From Rotaria socialis (lineage: Eukaryota > Rotifera > Eurotatoria > Philodinida > Philodinidae): DNA of 64,000 nt. Where the stretch lies: NCBI GenBank assembly GCA_905331475.1, contig CAJNYU010003539.1, forward strand, positions 481 through 64,480, written 5' to 3'. Of this stretch, positions 9,711 through 22,971 are shown piece by piece. The translations under genes and the position numbers were made by a program. Below the pieces are notes generated by a model. The model searched no databases and was not told the DNA's origin. It saw only the letters and a program-made list of their open reading frames with translations. Each line of letters opens with the position of its first letter. Positions within the stretch are counted from its first letter, which is position 1.

Positions 9711-12681
9711 ATGTCCAGCAAAGCATCATTGCCACTACTGATCTGGATTTTACATGCGACAGTTTTCATTTTTATGAATGAACAAGCAGCTGCAGCCAAT
9801 CCTTGCCTGGCTGATGACTATCAAAAAACTACGCTGAAGCTGGTCGAAGAACAAACAATAGCTCGTTCTTTCTTTGATTCATCTGCGTAAGTATTTTTTC
9901 GTTGTCAAAATATTGAATTCAATTAATAATGTATTACAGGCATAATTTAAACATAGCAGTTCGCACTTGGTAGAAAAATTGCATTTTTTTTTATAAAGAA
10001 TGAATGATAGTTTGAGAACTATCGTGATATTAATTTTTCTTGACAACTAAAATTTTAGTAGACAACATTGTAACAAAGTATATTTGAGTCGAATGAATAT
10101 AAAATACCCTAGTCATCCAGTGAACATAATAGGATCATAGTTTGGAGAAAACAGTAATTGCATATTACCTATTAAGTGAAAAAGTCCCAGCAAATTCTTC
10201 GATACAGATACTTTGAAAATTCTCGTGATTTACACTGAATTAGATACTTTGTTTAGTATCCACATCAGTCTATGTACCAAACGAGTACCTGTATGAGTAC
10301 CTAAAGAAACTAGTTTATTGCAGAAACTACATTAGAGTACGATTCTTTCATATTTCATCTGTCTAACGCATCTTATGAAAGCAAACACCTTCATACCCTA
10401 TGGTAAAGATTGATTCGTATATATATTTCAAATCACTTGGGTACATTTAATCTGTTATTACTTTGTTAAACGTTTACACACTTTGCATCTGGAACCAAAC
10501 AAAATGAACTGATTATTCTTAAATCATAGTAATTGTACCTTTAAAAAATAAATATGATCATTCTGTCACGATTGAAACTTTATGAAATGCTGTATTCATT
10601 GATTTTTTTACATTGAAAAAAATGTAGAATTTTAAAAATTTATCTATGAAAATTAGTACAGCATATTCTTTACAAGAAGAAAATAAATACAATTTACCCA
10701 TTTTCGTTTGCAGTGATACTTTTGTGTAATGCCAACTGTCACAATAATATTAGTAGGGTAAAATCGAAGAAATAATTACTAAAAATGCTAGGTTGAAGCG
10801 TTTCTCTTTCAAATATTTTACTGAATTCTTCTGTAGTTGTTCTTATAAACTGATTGTAATACAATTAATGCAAAGTCCGCCTTTAAAATACTCCTGTTCA
10901 TTTTCATATATACGTTAGTGTTGTTCTTTTTTCGTTTGATCTTTACTTCTAAATCATAACTTCAACATTTCTACCGTGTTATTCATTTTTTCCTATTAAC
11001 TTGATAAACAAAAGAAAGTAGTGACTTTGTGAAACGTGATCGGACAGAGCTATTGAAGTATATAAGGTAGAAATTTCCATTTCCTTCTTTTCCAACCGTG
11101 ACAGATGAGCTATCTGACGCTACCCATAAAAATCCATTATACAGACTGTTGTATTTCATATTTTAGTCCCACAGGGATTGCACTAATAACTTTTCTTGAT
11201 GCAATGAAAAATGTAATAAAAAACGTGTCTAATTCATATTTTAAAAAGTAATAGAGTAGAAAAGAACTATATTGAAAAAAAATCAGCAAAAAAAGCTCAA
11301 GTACAAACATATTGGAATATTCTCAAAAGAGCTATTTCAAGTAATGTATCTCAGTATCCAAGCCAGTATCGAAGTAGCCTTATCAACTACTCATTTGTTA
11401 GATATTTTGGTAACAGAATACCTACTGAACTACCATATAATTACATAATAGTTTCTATGAAATAATAGTAGTAGATTCATTTTTCAGATTCCTTTTACTG
11501 TATGCATGCACTAGAGGGTACGCTTTGAAAAATGTGGTACAAAATTAAAACACGTCCTATCTTACAGTTATCAGAGTTAATTATATTTTAAATGTTTTTG
11601 CCATGATAAATGTTCAAGTCTTCATTTCACTGTTCATCTTTGAATTTAATAGAATTAGTTGTTTTGAAATGTGTATTTAGATACAACGAAGTAGAAAAGT
11701 CTCCTAACCGCTTCGAAGCATCCGACATTGTGCTTAGTCGTGATGGTCATGTCATGTATGTTGTATTCGACAACACGTATCAAATAGGTGCAATATGTAC
11801 CGCGTTGGGGCGATCATTCAACTGTACTGATCAATTACTAGATTGGCCTGATTCATCGTTAAACAGAAAGAAGTCAGGCTTTGAAGGAATGACTTATAAT
11901 CCTACGAATGGCAACCATTTCGTTATACAAGAATCCATAGAAACAGATGTCAAGAAAGTGTTCAAAGCAAACGTTTTTGAAATTCATATTAATACAAAAG
12001 CTTCATCGCCTGTTCGTATAGTCGAGTCTTGTATGGTGAATTGGGAATTTGGATCTGAAAATAAGGGTTTTGAGGGTCTTGAATTTGCTTTTCATCGAAG
12101 TTCCGGTAAAGCATATCTGCTTGGATTATGTGAAGCTAACAAATGCGATCACAAATCGACTTCTATTAATGACGGACGTATCGTGGTTCTAGAAAAGCAA
12201 AAAGCGACTACTAAAAGTAAGTGATATTTTTCTAAAAATGACTGAACTATTTTCTTTTCTTTTTTGAGAATCGTGCTCTTGGGAACCTGTGAGTACGTTT
12301 GATTTGCCATCATCTGTTCATTTTAATGACTATTCGGCTATATCTATTTACCATCAAGAATCATATGAATTGCCAACGTATGTAGCTGTGACAAGCCAAG
12401 AAAATAGTCAATTGTGGATTGGTCTCATTGAAGAATTAGATCAAGCACCTTTCTTTGATGCATCTTCACTGCATAAGACAACGGTGTACGATCTACCGCG
12501 TGCTACTCAAATAGGATCCAATTGCCAAGTTAAATATTGCAATATTGAAGGAGTGGCTTGGCGAGGCAAAAATCAGCTCATTCTTGTTTCAGACAAGGCT
12601 AAAAGTGATCAACATATTGATTGCATTGAAAAAGATCAAAGTGTTCATTATCTTTCATTACCAGAACATTTGACTGATTAA
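9711..12681 (+). CDS. secreted beta-propeller-like protein, function unknown
   Basis: Three exons: 9711-9886, 11681-12216, 12269-12681; phases close to 374 residues. The first exon encodes a signal peptide (MSSKASLPLLIWILHATVFI, cleavage probably after the AAAA stretch). The body has regularly spaced hydrophobic strands with recurring motifs: NRFEASDIVLS, MYVVFDNTYQIGAI, SGFEGMTYNP, GFEGLEFAF, YLLGLCEANKC, YVAVTSQENSQLWIG, and YCNIEGVAWRG before SDKAK. These resemble the repeated blades of esterase-like/SdiA-regulated type beta-propellers; family placement is tentative. Several cysteines suit an extracellular protein. The second intron is 52 nt but the first is 1794 nt, and no further exon was found in it. 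The start is the first ATG giving a signal peptide. It could be an extracellular binding or hydrolase-like protein; no catalytic residues can be assigned. Confidence 0.75.
9887..11680 (+). other. 1.8-kb first intron
   Basis: Bounded by GTAAGT at 9887 and ...TTTAG at 11680, joining the signal-peptide exon to the propeller in frame. It is far longer than the other introns of this gene. It is AT-rich, and no internal coding exon, repeat array or element terminus was recognised. Confidence 0.6.
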
Positions 12682-14064
12682 AACACATTTTTAAAATTTG
12701 AAAAATCGTTTAAGTTTAATCAATTCATATATAATTACAAAATAAAAGAACATTGAAGTAAACACATATATTTGACAGATTTAAATCAACTTCAAATTTA
12801 ATATCATTATTAGAATCATGCATTCTGCGTATTGCACCACTTCATCTTTACGTTTAATAGGGTATAAATGTCAGAACGACAGATATAAATATAACGTTTC
12901 AATAGCTACTTGATATATTTATTAACTGTAGGATATTGGTTTAGACATGTATAGATTGATAGAGAAAGACTCTGAATATTATTGTGCATCATATTATACA
13001 ATCAAATTTGATTTTTGACTCTTGAAGATTCAAAAAATATTGCTTTTTAAGATAAAAATTCATAGATCTAATGTACCATTTTTCAGGGTATCAAGAATTT
13101 ATCGTGTCCTCTTCACAATATCATATTCTATTGCAGGGCAGGCCAACAAACGCTTTCTTACTCTATTTTGGTTCAGGATACAACAGGGTTACCCTTATTT
13201 GCGGACAACTGTAGCGTGAATCTTCTTTTAAGGTTCACAAAGTCACAATCATTGTAACATCCGTTTCCATTTTCATACTTGCTTATGTCCTTCTAACACT
13301 AACTCGAATCTATCACAGAATTATTTTGTATCGATGGCTATATCTTTAAATATTCTATTAAGTAGATTAAATTATCGTTGAATATTTTTATTATGTATTC
13401 AATTCTTCGAAGATGAAATATCAGCGTCTTTTTGAATCAGTAGTTTTTGTAAACAAACATTTTCTCATTGCAACAGATATGTAAAAATCTCTCTCTAAAT
13501 TTATCTTGAGTTTGTTTGAGATTTCAAATCACTCTCTGCTTCTACCTTTATTCAACTTGATAATATTATTCATGAAAAGTGAACTTTTATATAAAATGTG
13601 AGCAGATGAAAAAGATCACTGTGATAACACTTAAAACTATCTGCAAATAATAGAAAAAAATCAAGAGACATATCTCAAGTTTTACCTAGCGGTCTTCCGT
13701 ATTTGCATTTTACTATGACCCATTACTGAACATGCATCACTCTTTTTTCCGCTGTATGCTTAATCTTTATTAAATAGATCATTGCTATTTTCTTAGCAAC
13801 AATAGAAAACATGAGTGAACTGTTAGTTCTCACTCCCTAGCTTATTAATTAAAGCTAAACCGCATTACGCTCGCCTATAATGTTGTAAAATCTTTCGGTG
13901 ATATAATAATTCCAATAGTCAAACCATGATTTTTTTTAATCTTTATTTGTAAGTGCTTTTTTCTCGTTATTTTGATAAAAAGTAAATAATGTAATATAAT
14001 CTAGATAAAATAATAGGACGATAAGACTGTTTCTATTTTAACAAATTTCATTTTCATTTCAAAG
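12682..14064. other. intergenic, nothing recognised
   Basis: AT-rich DNA between two plus-strand genes. Short frames (for example 13022-13219) lack any domain or splice context. The last ~150 bp is presumably promoter/5' UTR of the LC8-like gene, but no specific element could be identified. Confidence 0.5.
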
Positions 14065-14421
14065 ATGGCACGAAATTGTTTTTTATTAATATTATTCTTA
14101 TGGTTATCAGGGATATTGACTGAAGGAGGTACTATTAATCAGCCAAATGTGATCGTTCGAGTAAATAATATGACTGAATCAATGAAACAAGATGCGATAC
14201 GTATTACAAAACAAGCATTTGTGAAATTTCATGGCTATTCAGCAAAATCTCGTTCATCCGTTGCACAATATATTCGTTATCAATTCGAAAGTTTACATAG
14301 TTCATCGTGGCAATGTATCCTTGGCAAAGATTATGCACTTTCAATTGCTTCAGAAAATGAAAAACGCATTATTCTCGATATAGACAGAGTTTCTATACTA
14401 ATTTTTAAAGGCAAATGTTAA
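14065..14421 (+). CDS. LC8-type dynein-light-chain-like protein with signal peptide
   Basis: Single exon, 118 residues. Residues 1-20 form a clear signal peptide (MARN, then a FLLILFLWLSGIL core). From about residue 28 to the end the chain follows the LC8/DYNLL fold order: VIVRVNNMTESMKQDAI matches the first strand and helix 1; QYIRYQFESLHSSSWQCILG matches helix 2 and the conserved W-x-C-I-x-G strand; VSILIFKG matches the C-terminal strand. Cytosolic LC8 is a homodimeric hub that binds short linear motifs in dynein intermediate chain and many partners. Here the leader predicts entry to the secretory pathway, so it would not be a dynein subunit. It has about 10 residues more than usual between the helices (HGYSAKSRSS). 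The neighbouring RhoGEF converges on it tail to tail, with 168 bp between stops. Domain call is strong; the secreted role is inferred. Confidence 0.8.
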   Translation: MARNCFLLILFLWLSGILTEGGTINQPNVIVRVNNMTESMKQDAIRITKQAFVKFHGYSAKSRSSVAQYIRYQFESLHSSSWQCILGKDYALSIASENEKRIILDIDRVSILIFKGKC

Positions 14422-14589
14422 CGTTTTGCATCTTGATTTTTTAATTCAAATAAAAACAATAATCATTTTAAGGGAATTTTTACTGAAATAAAAACAAAGC
14501 ACACACAAACGCAAAATACAATTTAAAAAAGAACCTTCGACCAAAGCTGACCAGCAGCAGAATGTCTTTCTATTTGCAAGAATAGCCTT

Positions 14590-17500
14590 TCATAGTTGCC
14601 AAACTATCACATGAGAAAGAGCGTCATCTTTACCCAAGGTTTCATCATTATTTGTATAGTCTTCAAAACCATCTCCAATACTGAGTACAAGTGTTTTAAC
14701 ACCTGTTGAATCTTCTGATGTTGAAGCAAAAGTTGTATCAGTTGATATGATAAACCGAACAGGTCCAGCATGACCAAACGATAAAGCTTTTAATTGAAGT
14801 GAACTTGCTATTAATTTATTACTTCCAGAATCAATTAATTGCGGCACGGATATATTTATCAAAACACCAGCACTTGTTCCAACCCATAATGTTTCCTTAC
14901 AAACATGAAGTGCACTTACACGTAAACAACCTAATTTATGAGCTCGAATTATATCATCGCACGCTAAACATTAACAAAGAAAACATAAAATGAGTTAATT
15001 TTATTGTCTTTAAAATAAATGCTACCTTGTAGTTTTTGTGTAACTGCCGTTCTTATACTTGTTTCAAGTAAACAAACAAAATGTGTTGCATGATATAAAC
15101 GAATTTCATGTGAACCTTGTGATGCTATCCATACGTGATGCATTAATGAGCCACCTGTGGCTATGCTGCATACATGACGATGACAATCATCGACAAGAAA
15201 TGAATGCTAAAATATTTATTATTATTTTCCCAAGTTTTCTTAAAAAAGAAAAAACATTGTACCTCAACATTTAAAGAATTCGGGCAAACAACATATATTC
15301 GATCTCGTATGGCACACCATAATCTTCCAGCAGCTAATGTCATAACAGATATTGGATCAGTATTATCTCCATCATCGATTTCATTGTGTCCACTAGTTCC
15401 ATGTCGAATAGAACTTTCTTCGACTGACCGAATAGTTGGACAATCTAAATCCCAACGACCACCTAAAACAAAAGAAAAGCCAACTATCTATTTAGTATCA
15501 AAATAACTTTTAAGAGAATTGAATTACTCATATCTCGCCGAAAAACGCCTAATTCACCATGACTTAATGCAACAAATACTTTATTGTCAGTATATCTATT
15601 GAAATGAAATGATTTTCATCAAATATTCATATGTATATAAACTCACAAGATGGAATGAATTGCAGAACCCATTTGTTTTACAATACGACTTTTACGCGCA
15701 ACTGTTTTCATTGTTTCTGTACATCGAAATATTAGTATTCTAAGAGACAATTCAAAAAGAGATTAATTAGTAAATATAAATGTTGACTTTACACTCCATC
15801 ATCGGTTCCCAACCACATAGTAGCTTCTGTTGTATCTTGTTGTTCATTATTAATATCACTTTCTAATAGAAGACATTGTTGGGATAATATTGTTTGATCT
15901 GATTGATTCAAGGAAAAAATATCTTCATGATTAATTGCAGTTAATGTATCTTCATCATCACTTGAATCAATGTCAAGTAAAGAATCAATTGTTGTTTGAA
16001 CATCAGTATCATTTGATATTGAAATAGGCTCTTGTTTAACAGTAAAACCATGTTTATGCTTTTGCTGCTCGTCTTCTTCTTGTTTTTTTATATTTTGATG
16101 CTGATGATGTTTACTACTACTACCGGTTCTTCGACCTTTATGTGATGGAACATAAGCAACACAATTGATGCGCGATGATATAACTGTATTGCATGCTTTT
16201 AGTGTTACATCAGACTGAACATTAACTAAACATACTTGACCTTCTGAGTTACAAATACAAATATCACCTAATGATAAACGAGCGGTACCACAGGAAAACT
16301 AAATGATGAAGAAAACTTTAATTTTAAAGCAAACTATTTCTATTTATTAGTAAGAACAGACTTGACTCCCAGGTCGACTATGTGGAAGAGTAAGTACATT
16401 TTGAAAACTAATATTCCTTCGTCCAGCAGCAACTTCAACTGATAAAAAGAAAACAAAAGAATTATGTTTAAGTTGATAAATAATAATAATAATAATAATC
16501 TTACAAAGAGCTTTCTTCGCTTCAAGAAAACTCTTTGCCCATGTTGCTTTAAGTTCAGGCGATGAAAATAAAACATCTATTGTTTCGATACGCTCACTGA
16601 ATATAAAATAGAACAAAAAAAAAGAAAGATAAGAAATATAAATGATCAAAAACTGATTTTATTTAAATACGCTGTATGAATTGTTAATTGAATATTATTT
16701 GATTTTTGTTGATTATGATCAACAGGAATTATTGGTTCAGGACTTGCTGTTCTAACACTTGTCATCGATACTGTTTCATCTGTTATATGTTTATTAACTG
16801 TATGAAGAACTTCTTTTATTGACTCATCTAATTGCTGGAACAAAAATAAAAAGGAAGTTGAAATTGAAATTAATTAACATTTGTTGAGAAACGAAAGGTA
16901 TTTACTTGATGAGGCACAGTTATTGTTTTAGCCAAATCGGTCATTTGTCCAAGAGTAGCAACATCATCTTCTAAATGTCGACATTTATCTCCACTATTAC
17001 TTGTAGTCGAATGAAATTTCATCATTGATGGTGGTGTTCCTCTTTTTTTCAAATGATCTGTTAGAAAAAAAGAAACTAAGATAGATAAAACGATAGCACA
17101 TGTTTTTTTGCACTATTATGAAGTTTTTAATGAGAACAATGTCGAAATGTTTTATTTTATTGTCATCAACTGAATCATAAATTAACATTAGACGTCAGAA
17201 CAGCCAACTTTTAATTCATGTATCAATTTTTCCGAATAATATATTGTCAATCTGATTGTTAGCATATTTCTTCGTGGAGAAAGTTCACAATCGACCGTGC
17301 ATAACAGAAATTTTAATTATGCGCACATTTTATAACAACCAAAGAAATTCCCATGGTTAAAAGTTATTCTACTCATGAATTTATTTGGTCTAGATATTCT
17401 TTTAAAATTTGTCAAAATACAAAATTTTGAGAAGAAAACATTAATTCAGAATTGAAGCTTCAGAATTATCTAAACATCATGTATGTTATCTATAAATTTA

Positions 17501-20500
17501 CAGGTCAAGTCAGATTTTTCTAGGATAATATTCAGTTTATTTCTAACAAAGTATCATCTAGTGCACTACTTGAAACAATGCAGAACCATCGCTAATGACA
17601 CTACAGATAGTTTCATACATAGACAATAAAATATGTATCTATAATTTTAGCATCCAACATAAAACTGTCAACAGCAATAATAATGATTCAGAAATTGAAA
17701 AAAGAAAAGAAAACTTCTAGCATCATCAATAAAGCGAATTTAAAAGGTCCAACTAGCCCGTTTTAGAGATACAGAAGTGAATAATCAGGTAAAACCAAAA
17801 GCGATTCTATGATTCATTGAAATCTTAGAAGAAGAGTCTTCTAAAATAAAACGAAACAACATCCAACAATAAGAAGAGACGCTTAATAAAATACCACCAA
17901 TGAAACGTCATGTGTTTGTATCTATCGATAATTATGAATGCTTTTTAAAACCGTGTTTATTTTTAATAGACTCTACTTTTGGTCGATTCAATGAGAAATT
18001 TATTTGATGCATGTTTTCGGAAATTTACCTGCAGCTAAATCAATACTTTCCAATGAGATTTTCATAATTAATTTATGCTTTGCATTATCAATATATTGTT
18101 TTCCGGATGGAGAATTTCTTTAAAAAGAAAGCATTCGTATTTTCTTAAATAAAAGCAAACTAAAATAAACATACACAATAACTGAAGTAGTTGGCTTTTT
18201 AGTTAAAGTTCCACTTCGTCGTTTACAACTTGTTATAATAAGTAAATCATTAAATAAAAAGACGTATCGATCTTTTTTTAATCCCGATGGCGATTGAAGT
18301 GTAACAACATCATGACGAATATAATAACGGTCAGCATTGGCTAACTAAAAGTACAATTGAAATAATCGCTATAGTTTTACCAAAAGAAAAACGACTTGTG
18401 ACTAACATCATTTAAATTTTCAATCATATCTTGAACAGCTTCTAATGAATTATTTGTAACTGTTAACTCAGTTGAACCAACATCTTTCTGTACTTGATCT
18501 ATTTGTTCCGCTAATGAATGGATTTCAGATTGTGCTTTAAGCAATAATTGATAATCTGGATGATTTAAGTTTGTACATTTAAGAAAATCTTTTATATATA
18601 ATTCATATCTTGGAATACGTTGCACCGGTTGAATTATTAAATCTCTTAATGTTAATTTTCCACGATGATCACGTGCCTGATGTTCAAGAAATTTATTAAA
18701 CGATGATGAATCACGACACAGACGAATAGCGATTTGAGCTGTTTTATAGTTATTAACAAAACTTGTATAAGTTTCAATAACAGATGTACGAGTAAACTAT
18801 TTGAAATAAGTTAGAAAAGAAATAAAGTTTTATTCAAATTATATTTACCATTTGTAATAGAAGATCACCCACGGTTTGTTTATTATCCCATTCAGATAGT
18901 TTCTGTGAAAGTGTAATAAGAAATGCCTAAAAAAATATTCGTTAATTAAACAGGAAAAGAAACAAAAGATGAATAACAAAAAAAGCAAATATACCGTATG
19001 ATGAATATGAATTTCTGGTATTTTATAAAAAATATCATTAACAAGATCATTAGAAATAACTGCTTTATCTTTCATCGGTAAATAATATTTCTAAAACGAA
19101 TGTAAATAATTAAGAAGATTTCATATTTTACGATATTAATGTTTATTCGAACATTTTCCTAAAGAATCACAAGAAAAATTTTCAAATATTTACCGTAACA
19201 AGATTTTTAAGTGCTTCAACATAAGATTTTTCTGTGTCATACATTTGCATAGCAATTGCTTTTCGTTTAGCCTAAAATATATAAAAAATTAAAATATTAA
19301 CTTGTAATTATAATTCAACAAAGTGAAAAACAGTCTATGAACGAGAAAAACCTCTTGCCAACGACATTCTTGTTGTGGTGCCGAATGATGACGTCTAACG
19401 GCATACAATGTGAATTTTGAAAGTAATGATTGATCATTAGGAATAGGCGTTGATGCGCGGAATATAGAAGGTGAATGTGTTGTCTTTTGATCCGACATTA
19501 GATGGATCACATTTGACATTCCATATATAAATATTATATGTTTGTTGTGTTGTCGTTAGATAGACTCATAAGATGGATATAAGATGAAAGAAGAAAAAAA
19601 GATGCGAAGGCGAAGGCGAAGGCGAAGGCGAAGCCATTCCTATCGTTTATCTGATAATTTCTTCTGGCGGTACGTCTTGATAAAGCAATAGGGAAAAAGA
19701 AAAGAACATGTGCATACCTCGTTCTTGTCGTCGATCGTTGCACTAGACGTAGGAGTCAACCCTGTGAGTGATGTACTAGTTAGGATAGTACCGTTTGTTG
19801 ACATTCCACAAGATTCTTCTATATTGACTACAGACTGGTTTATTCCTCTTTCTCTTTCTCTTTCATTCGAACAACTTAATTCAGGCGTTGATTGACATGT
19901 TACATTATCATGTGATTTTATTTCATCGGAAGATATTTTCGTTGAATTTGAATTAACATTATTTGGATTATTGAATGTATGACTACGTGTCACTGAAATT
20001 CGACTATTACGTCGACTAAATGTTGAATTTGATGATGCAGCTGCATCGTCACCAGAATCAACAAATTCAAAACGACCTATGGGTTCCTAAATTTTAACTA
20101 TTTTAGAAAAAAAACGATCAATCAAAATAATATCTAATTTACTTGATATTTCCTATGAACAATAACTGGTCTAAAGGGACTTAATGGTTTCGGTGGTCGA
20201 ATATCTGTTGGTGTTGGTGAAAATGTTCTTGCTTTAATTGATTGATCACTATCAAGAGGAGGAATCGTTGACGATTGATTTAATGTATGACGTCGATTTA
20301 ATTCACTAATAAGATCAAGTAGAGGTCGACGATCAAATGTTTCGTCTTCATCGATTTTTGATGATTCAACAAGATTTTCCGAGACGAAATTTGATATAAT
20401 TGATGAATAAGAATCATCGTTTGATGTATTTCCTTCATTCGGAATCATCTTTGAAGAAGATGGAAAGGACAACTGTGTTTTTACTGCTTTGGCCAAATCG

Positions 20501-22971
20501 TTTTCATGATCTGTTGAACTTACACTGACACGAACACTTTGTACAGAACTATTGGAAACTATGAATATTAAAGTTATATGAAATTTTATATTCATTAGAA
20601 ACAAATGAAAAAGCAAATGAATATACTTGACGATCGTCTTTGTTGATTTACACTAGCACGTTGTGGTAAAAATGGTGTTTCAGTTCTAATTACACGAGTG
20701 ACTATGGATGGCGATAGAGGTGATAGACATTTTTTTGTTGTACATATCATTTCTTCTTGTTTTGTTTTAACTTCGACTTTTCTATTATAACTATTTGTTT
20801 TAACTTCAAATGAAATTTGTTTTTCTTTAGCGACTGGAGTTAATTTTGCTTGAAAAACATTTCCAGTTGTTACTGGAAATGGAAAATGAGTTGAAGGATG
20901 AGATTGAGATTCCATTTTTAATAGTTGAATTGCAGACATTGTTTTTATTTTACGTAATGGAAAATGATTCGATGATTTTTTTCTCAGTTGGGGATAACTT
21001 TGAACACGACGGAATTTGATATTCGAACTAAAATAAATTTAACAGGAGTAATATGTATTTGAGAAAAAAAATGATTCAATCAAATTTTTCTTTTACTTTG
21101 TCTTAAATAGATTTTGTACTGGTAAATGAAAAGATTTTTTTTCCAAATATCGTTGATTAACATTCGAAGATATTAGATCGTCGTTTGTTTTAAACGATCG
21201 ATCAACTTTTCCAGTTGATTTATCCGTTTTTGATGAAAGTTTTTGATCACATTTATTTTCAAAAGCAGTTTGACGTGCTTTACGTTCCAATTCAAGTAAT
21301 CGTTCAGTAAAATGTTTCAAACGAGCATAAGCCGTGGTAGAATTTGATAATGAAATTTTATCCTTTAAATTCGATGAATTGTATTCATTAAATGATGATG
21401 ATGATGATGTTGTTCGACAACGAAACCAACGCGAATTACGATAACGTGAAAGATAGAATGAATTTGTTCGATTGAAATTTATATGACCAGTAGAACTATC
21501 CGAATATACTCTTTCACGTCGATCATATGATGAATTAGTTGATTGACCATTAGACAAATGAATCTTTAAATAAAATATGGAATCATCAATTGATTTGAAT
21601 AAAAATAACAAGAAATCTTTTTTCTTTTCTTTTTTTTCATTTTTAAAATGATCAGTACCTGTACAAATTAATGCACGAAGATTGTGTTGATTTTGAATCT
21701 TACTCGGAAGAAAAAGGAAGAGAGAGAGAGAGAGAGAGACAGAAAGACAGAAAGAGGTAGTATATACGAATAATTACGCTGCCTGTTGTTACATCAACAC
21801 ATAGATATACAAGAGAGAAACCTCATCGTTACAATCAATATGAGATTAACCAAAAGAAAAGAAAGACAAGAGTTTTCTCGTTATTCGTTCTGTATCATCA
21901 TAGATTACCAAATGTCGATACATATGCCGAGCTGCTCGGCCTGATAGCTTAGCCTGAAGCATTGTCAAAAAATTGTCGATTGATAGGAAAGGATATAGCA
22001 TCACTGTACTGTTATTGCCATTTAGTAAGAGACTCTTCCTTTTCTTCTTGTTCTCTTTTCTGTTTCTTTTTCTTTTTCTTTTTTCTTTTTCTCCAAAAAT
22101 CTGTTCGTCGTCTTATGTATATCTGTGAATGATGAGCTAAGACAGGAAACACATAATCGCCAGTAGCAGCGGTGTGCTCTTTTGTTTTGCTCTTCCTCAG
22201 GGTCGTCAGCATCATCAAAGCTTGTTGTTACCGACAAAAATTACTTCAGAAAGAAAAATACATAAGCACACATACAAACACATACTATTCGATACTTCCC
22301 TCGAGTAAAAACACGAAATCAATCAAATTTGATGTCACATATTTAAATCATAGTAATTGCTATAGAAAATAAAAATAGACTTACTGCTTTTCTTTTTACA
22401 TATATATAGATCAATATAAACTAAATATAATTGATGAAACGTAACAAGCATATCATATATATTATTTTAAAAAATCATATAATAATCATAATAACCATAA
22501 TAATAATTATTATTCGTATTAAGAAGAAAGACAGATAACAATGAGTGGGAATGAGAAGAAAGAAAATATTTTGCGTCTTATTTTTCTGTCAATTAACGTA
22601 TATACTTAGCCTAGAGTAGAAATGAGTCAAAGAATAGATATATATCTAAAATCGATTATGATTAATGAGTACCAATAGCAATTTGCAGCTTTCCATACAC
22701 ACGTGTCTTTATAGAGATACTCCAAACAATCATCTTAATTCTCTTGTTTTTCTTTATTCTAAAAAAGGAATAAACTTACTGAAAATCTTCGTCTCCAATT
22801 GATATTTGTTGCATAAAGACAATTATGGATATCTTCATTGGATAAAAAAGATGTAAATGATTTTGTCAATGTCTGAGAATTTTCATCATCCGACAAAACT
22901 GAAGACGATGATCCATCACCTTGTGCTTGATCATCATCGGTATTGTCTGACAATAGAAGTTGATCTGCCAT
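14590..22971 (-). CDS. ARHGEF17: ARHGEF17-like Rho guanine nucleotide exchange factor (DH-PH-beta-propeller)
   Basis: Twenty-two exons on the minus strand, in order: 22780-22971, 21097-21563, 20627-21027, 20143-20558, 19718-20086, 19352-19483, 19194-19271, 18995-19090, 18849-18926, 18407-18796, 18175-18344, 18029-18117, 16906-17057, 16671-16834, 16505-16596, 16362-16438, 15793-16298, 15647-15739, 15528-15595, 15263-15462, 15026-15206, 14590-14963. Phases close to 1594 residues. Residues 1-659 are Ser/Thr-rich and disordered; about 660-873 is the DH domain (VIETYTSFVNNYKTAQ and the CR3 motif VQRIPRYELYIKDFL); about 874-1095 is a split PH domain (YVFLFNDLLIIT); about 1100-1594 is a WD-like propeller (MWLGTDDG, LWCAIRDRIYV, LWVGTSAGV, GDGFEDY at the end). 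This order matches ARHGEF17/TEM4, which activates RhoA-class GTPases at actin and junctions. The start of the 19352-19483 exon is uncertain, because an alternative upstream acceptor leads to an in-frame stop. Confidence 0.85.
17058..18028 (-). other. 971-bp intron inside the PH-coding part of the RhoGEF
   Basis: Flanked by exons whose phases match (G|AT). It is much longer than neighbouring introns. No exon, ORF or repeat was recognised in it; family PH domains also carry an insertion at about this place. Confidence 0.5.
19604..19633. repeat. hexanucleotide microsatellite (GCGAAG)5
   Basis: Five perfect copies within an intron of the RhoGEF, immediately before the ambiguous acceptor of the exon that precedes the DH domain. 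On the coding strand it reads as a CTTCGC pyrimidine-rich tract and could serve as part of a polypyrimidine tract. Confidence 0.85.
21564..22779 (-). other. 1.2-kb first intron of the RhoGEF
   Basis: Joins the short N-terminal exon (phase 0, TCA|GTAAGT) to the exon starting ATTCATTTG. It contains a GA dinucleotide tract (about 21720-21739) and a long pyrimidine-rich stretch (22035-22090) whose complement gives spurious Lys/Glu-rich open frames. A possible small exon near 21658-21705 was tested; it breaks the frame. Confidence 0.6.
21720..21739. repeat. (GA)n microsatellite
   Basis: About ten GA units, within the first intron of the RhoGEF. Confidence 0.9.

Noticed and set aside
19710-19895. 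Plus-strand open frames at 19710-19895 and 22172-22372
   Set aside because: The first lies antisense to a RhoGEF exon, the second is in its first intron; neither is supported.
21658-21705. Possible small RhoGEF exon followed by GTACTG
   Set aside because: Either contains a stop or breaks the phase; direct joining of 22780 to 21563 keeps the frame.
22012-22237. Lys/Glu-rich minus-strand open frames
   Set aside because: Translation of an intronic polypyrimidine/polypurine tract.
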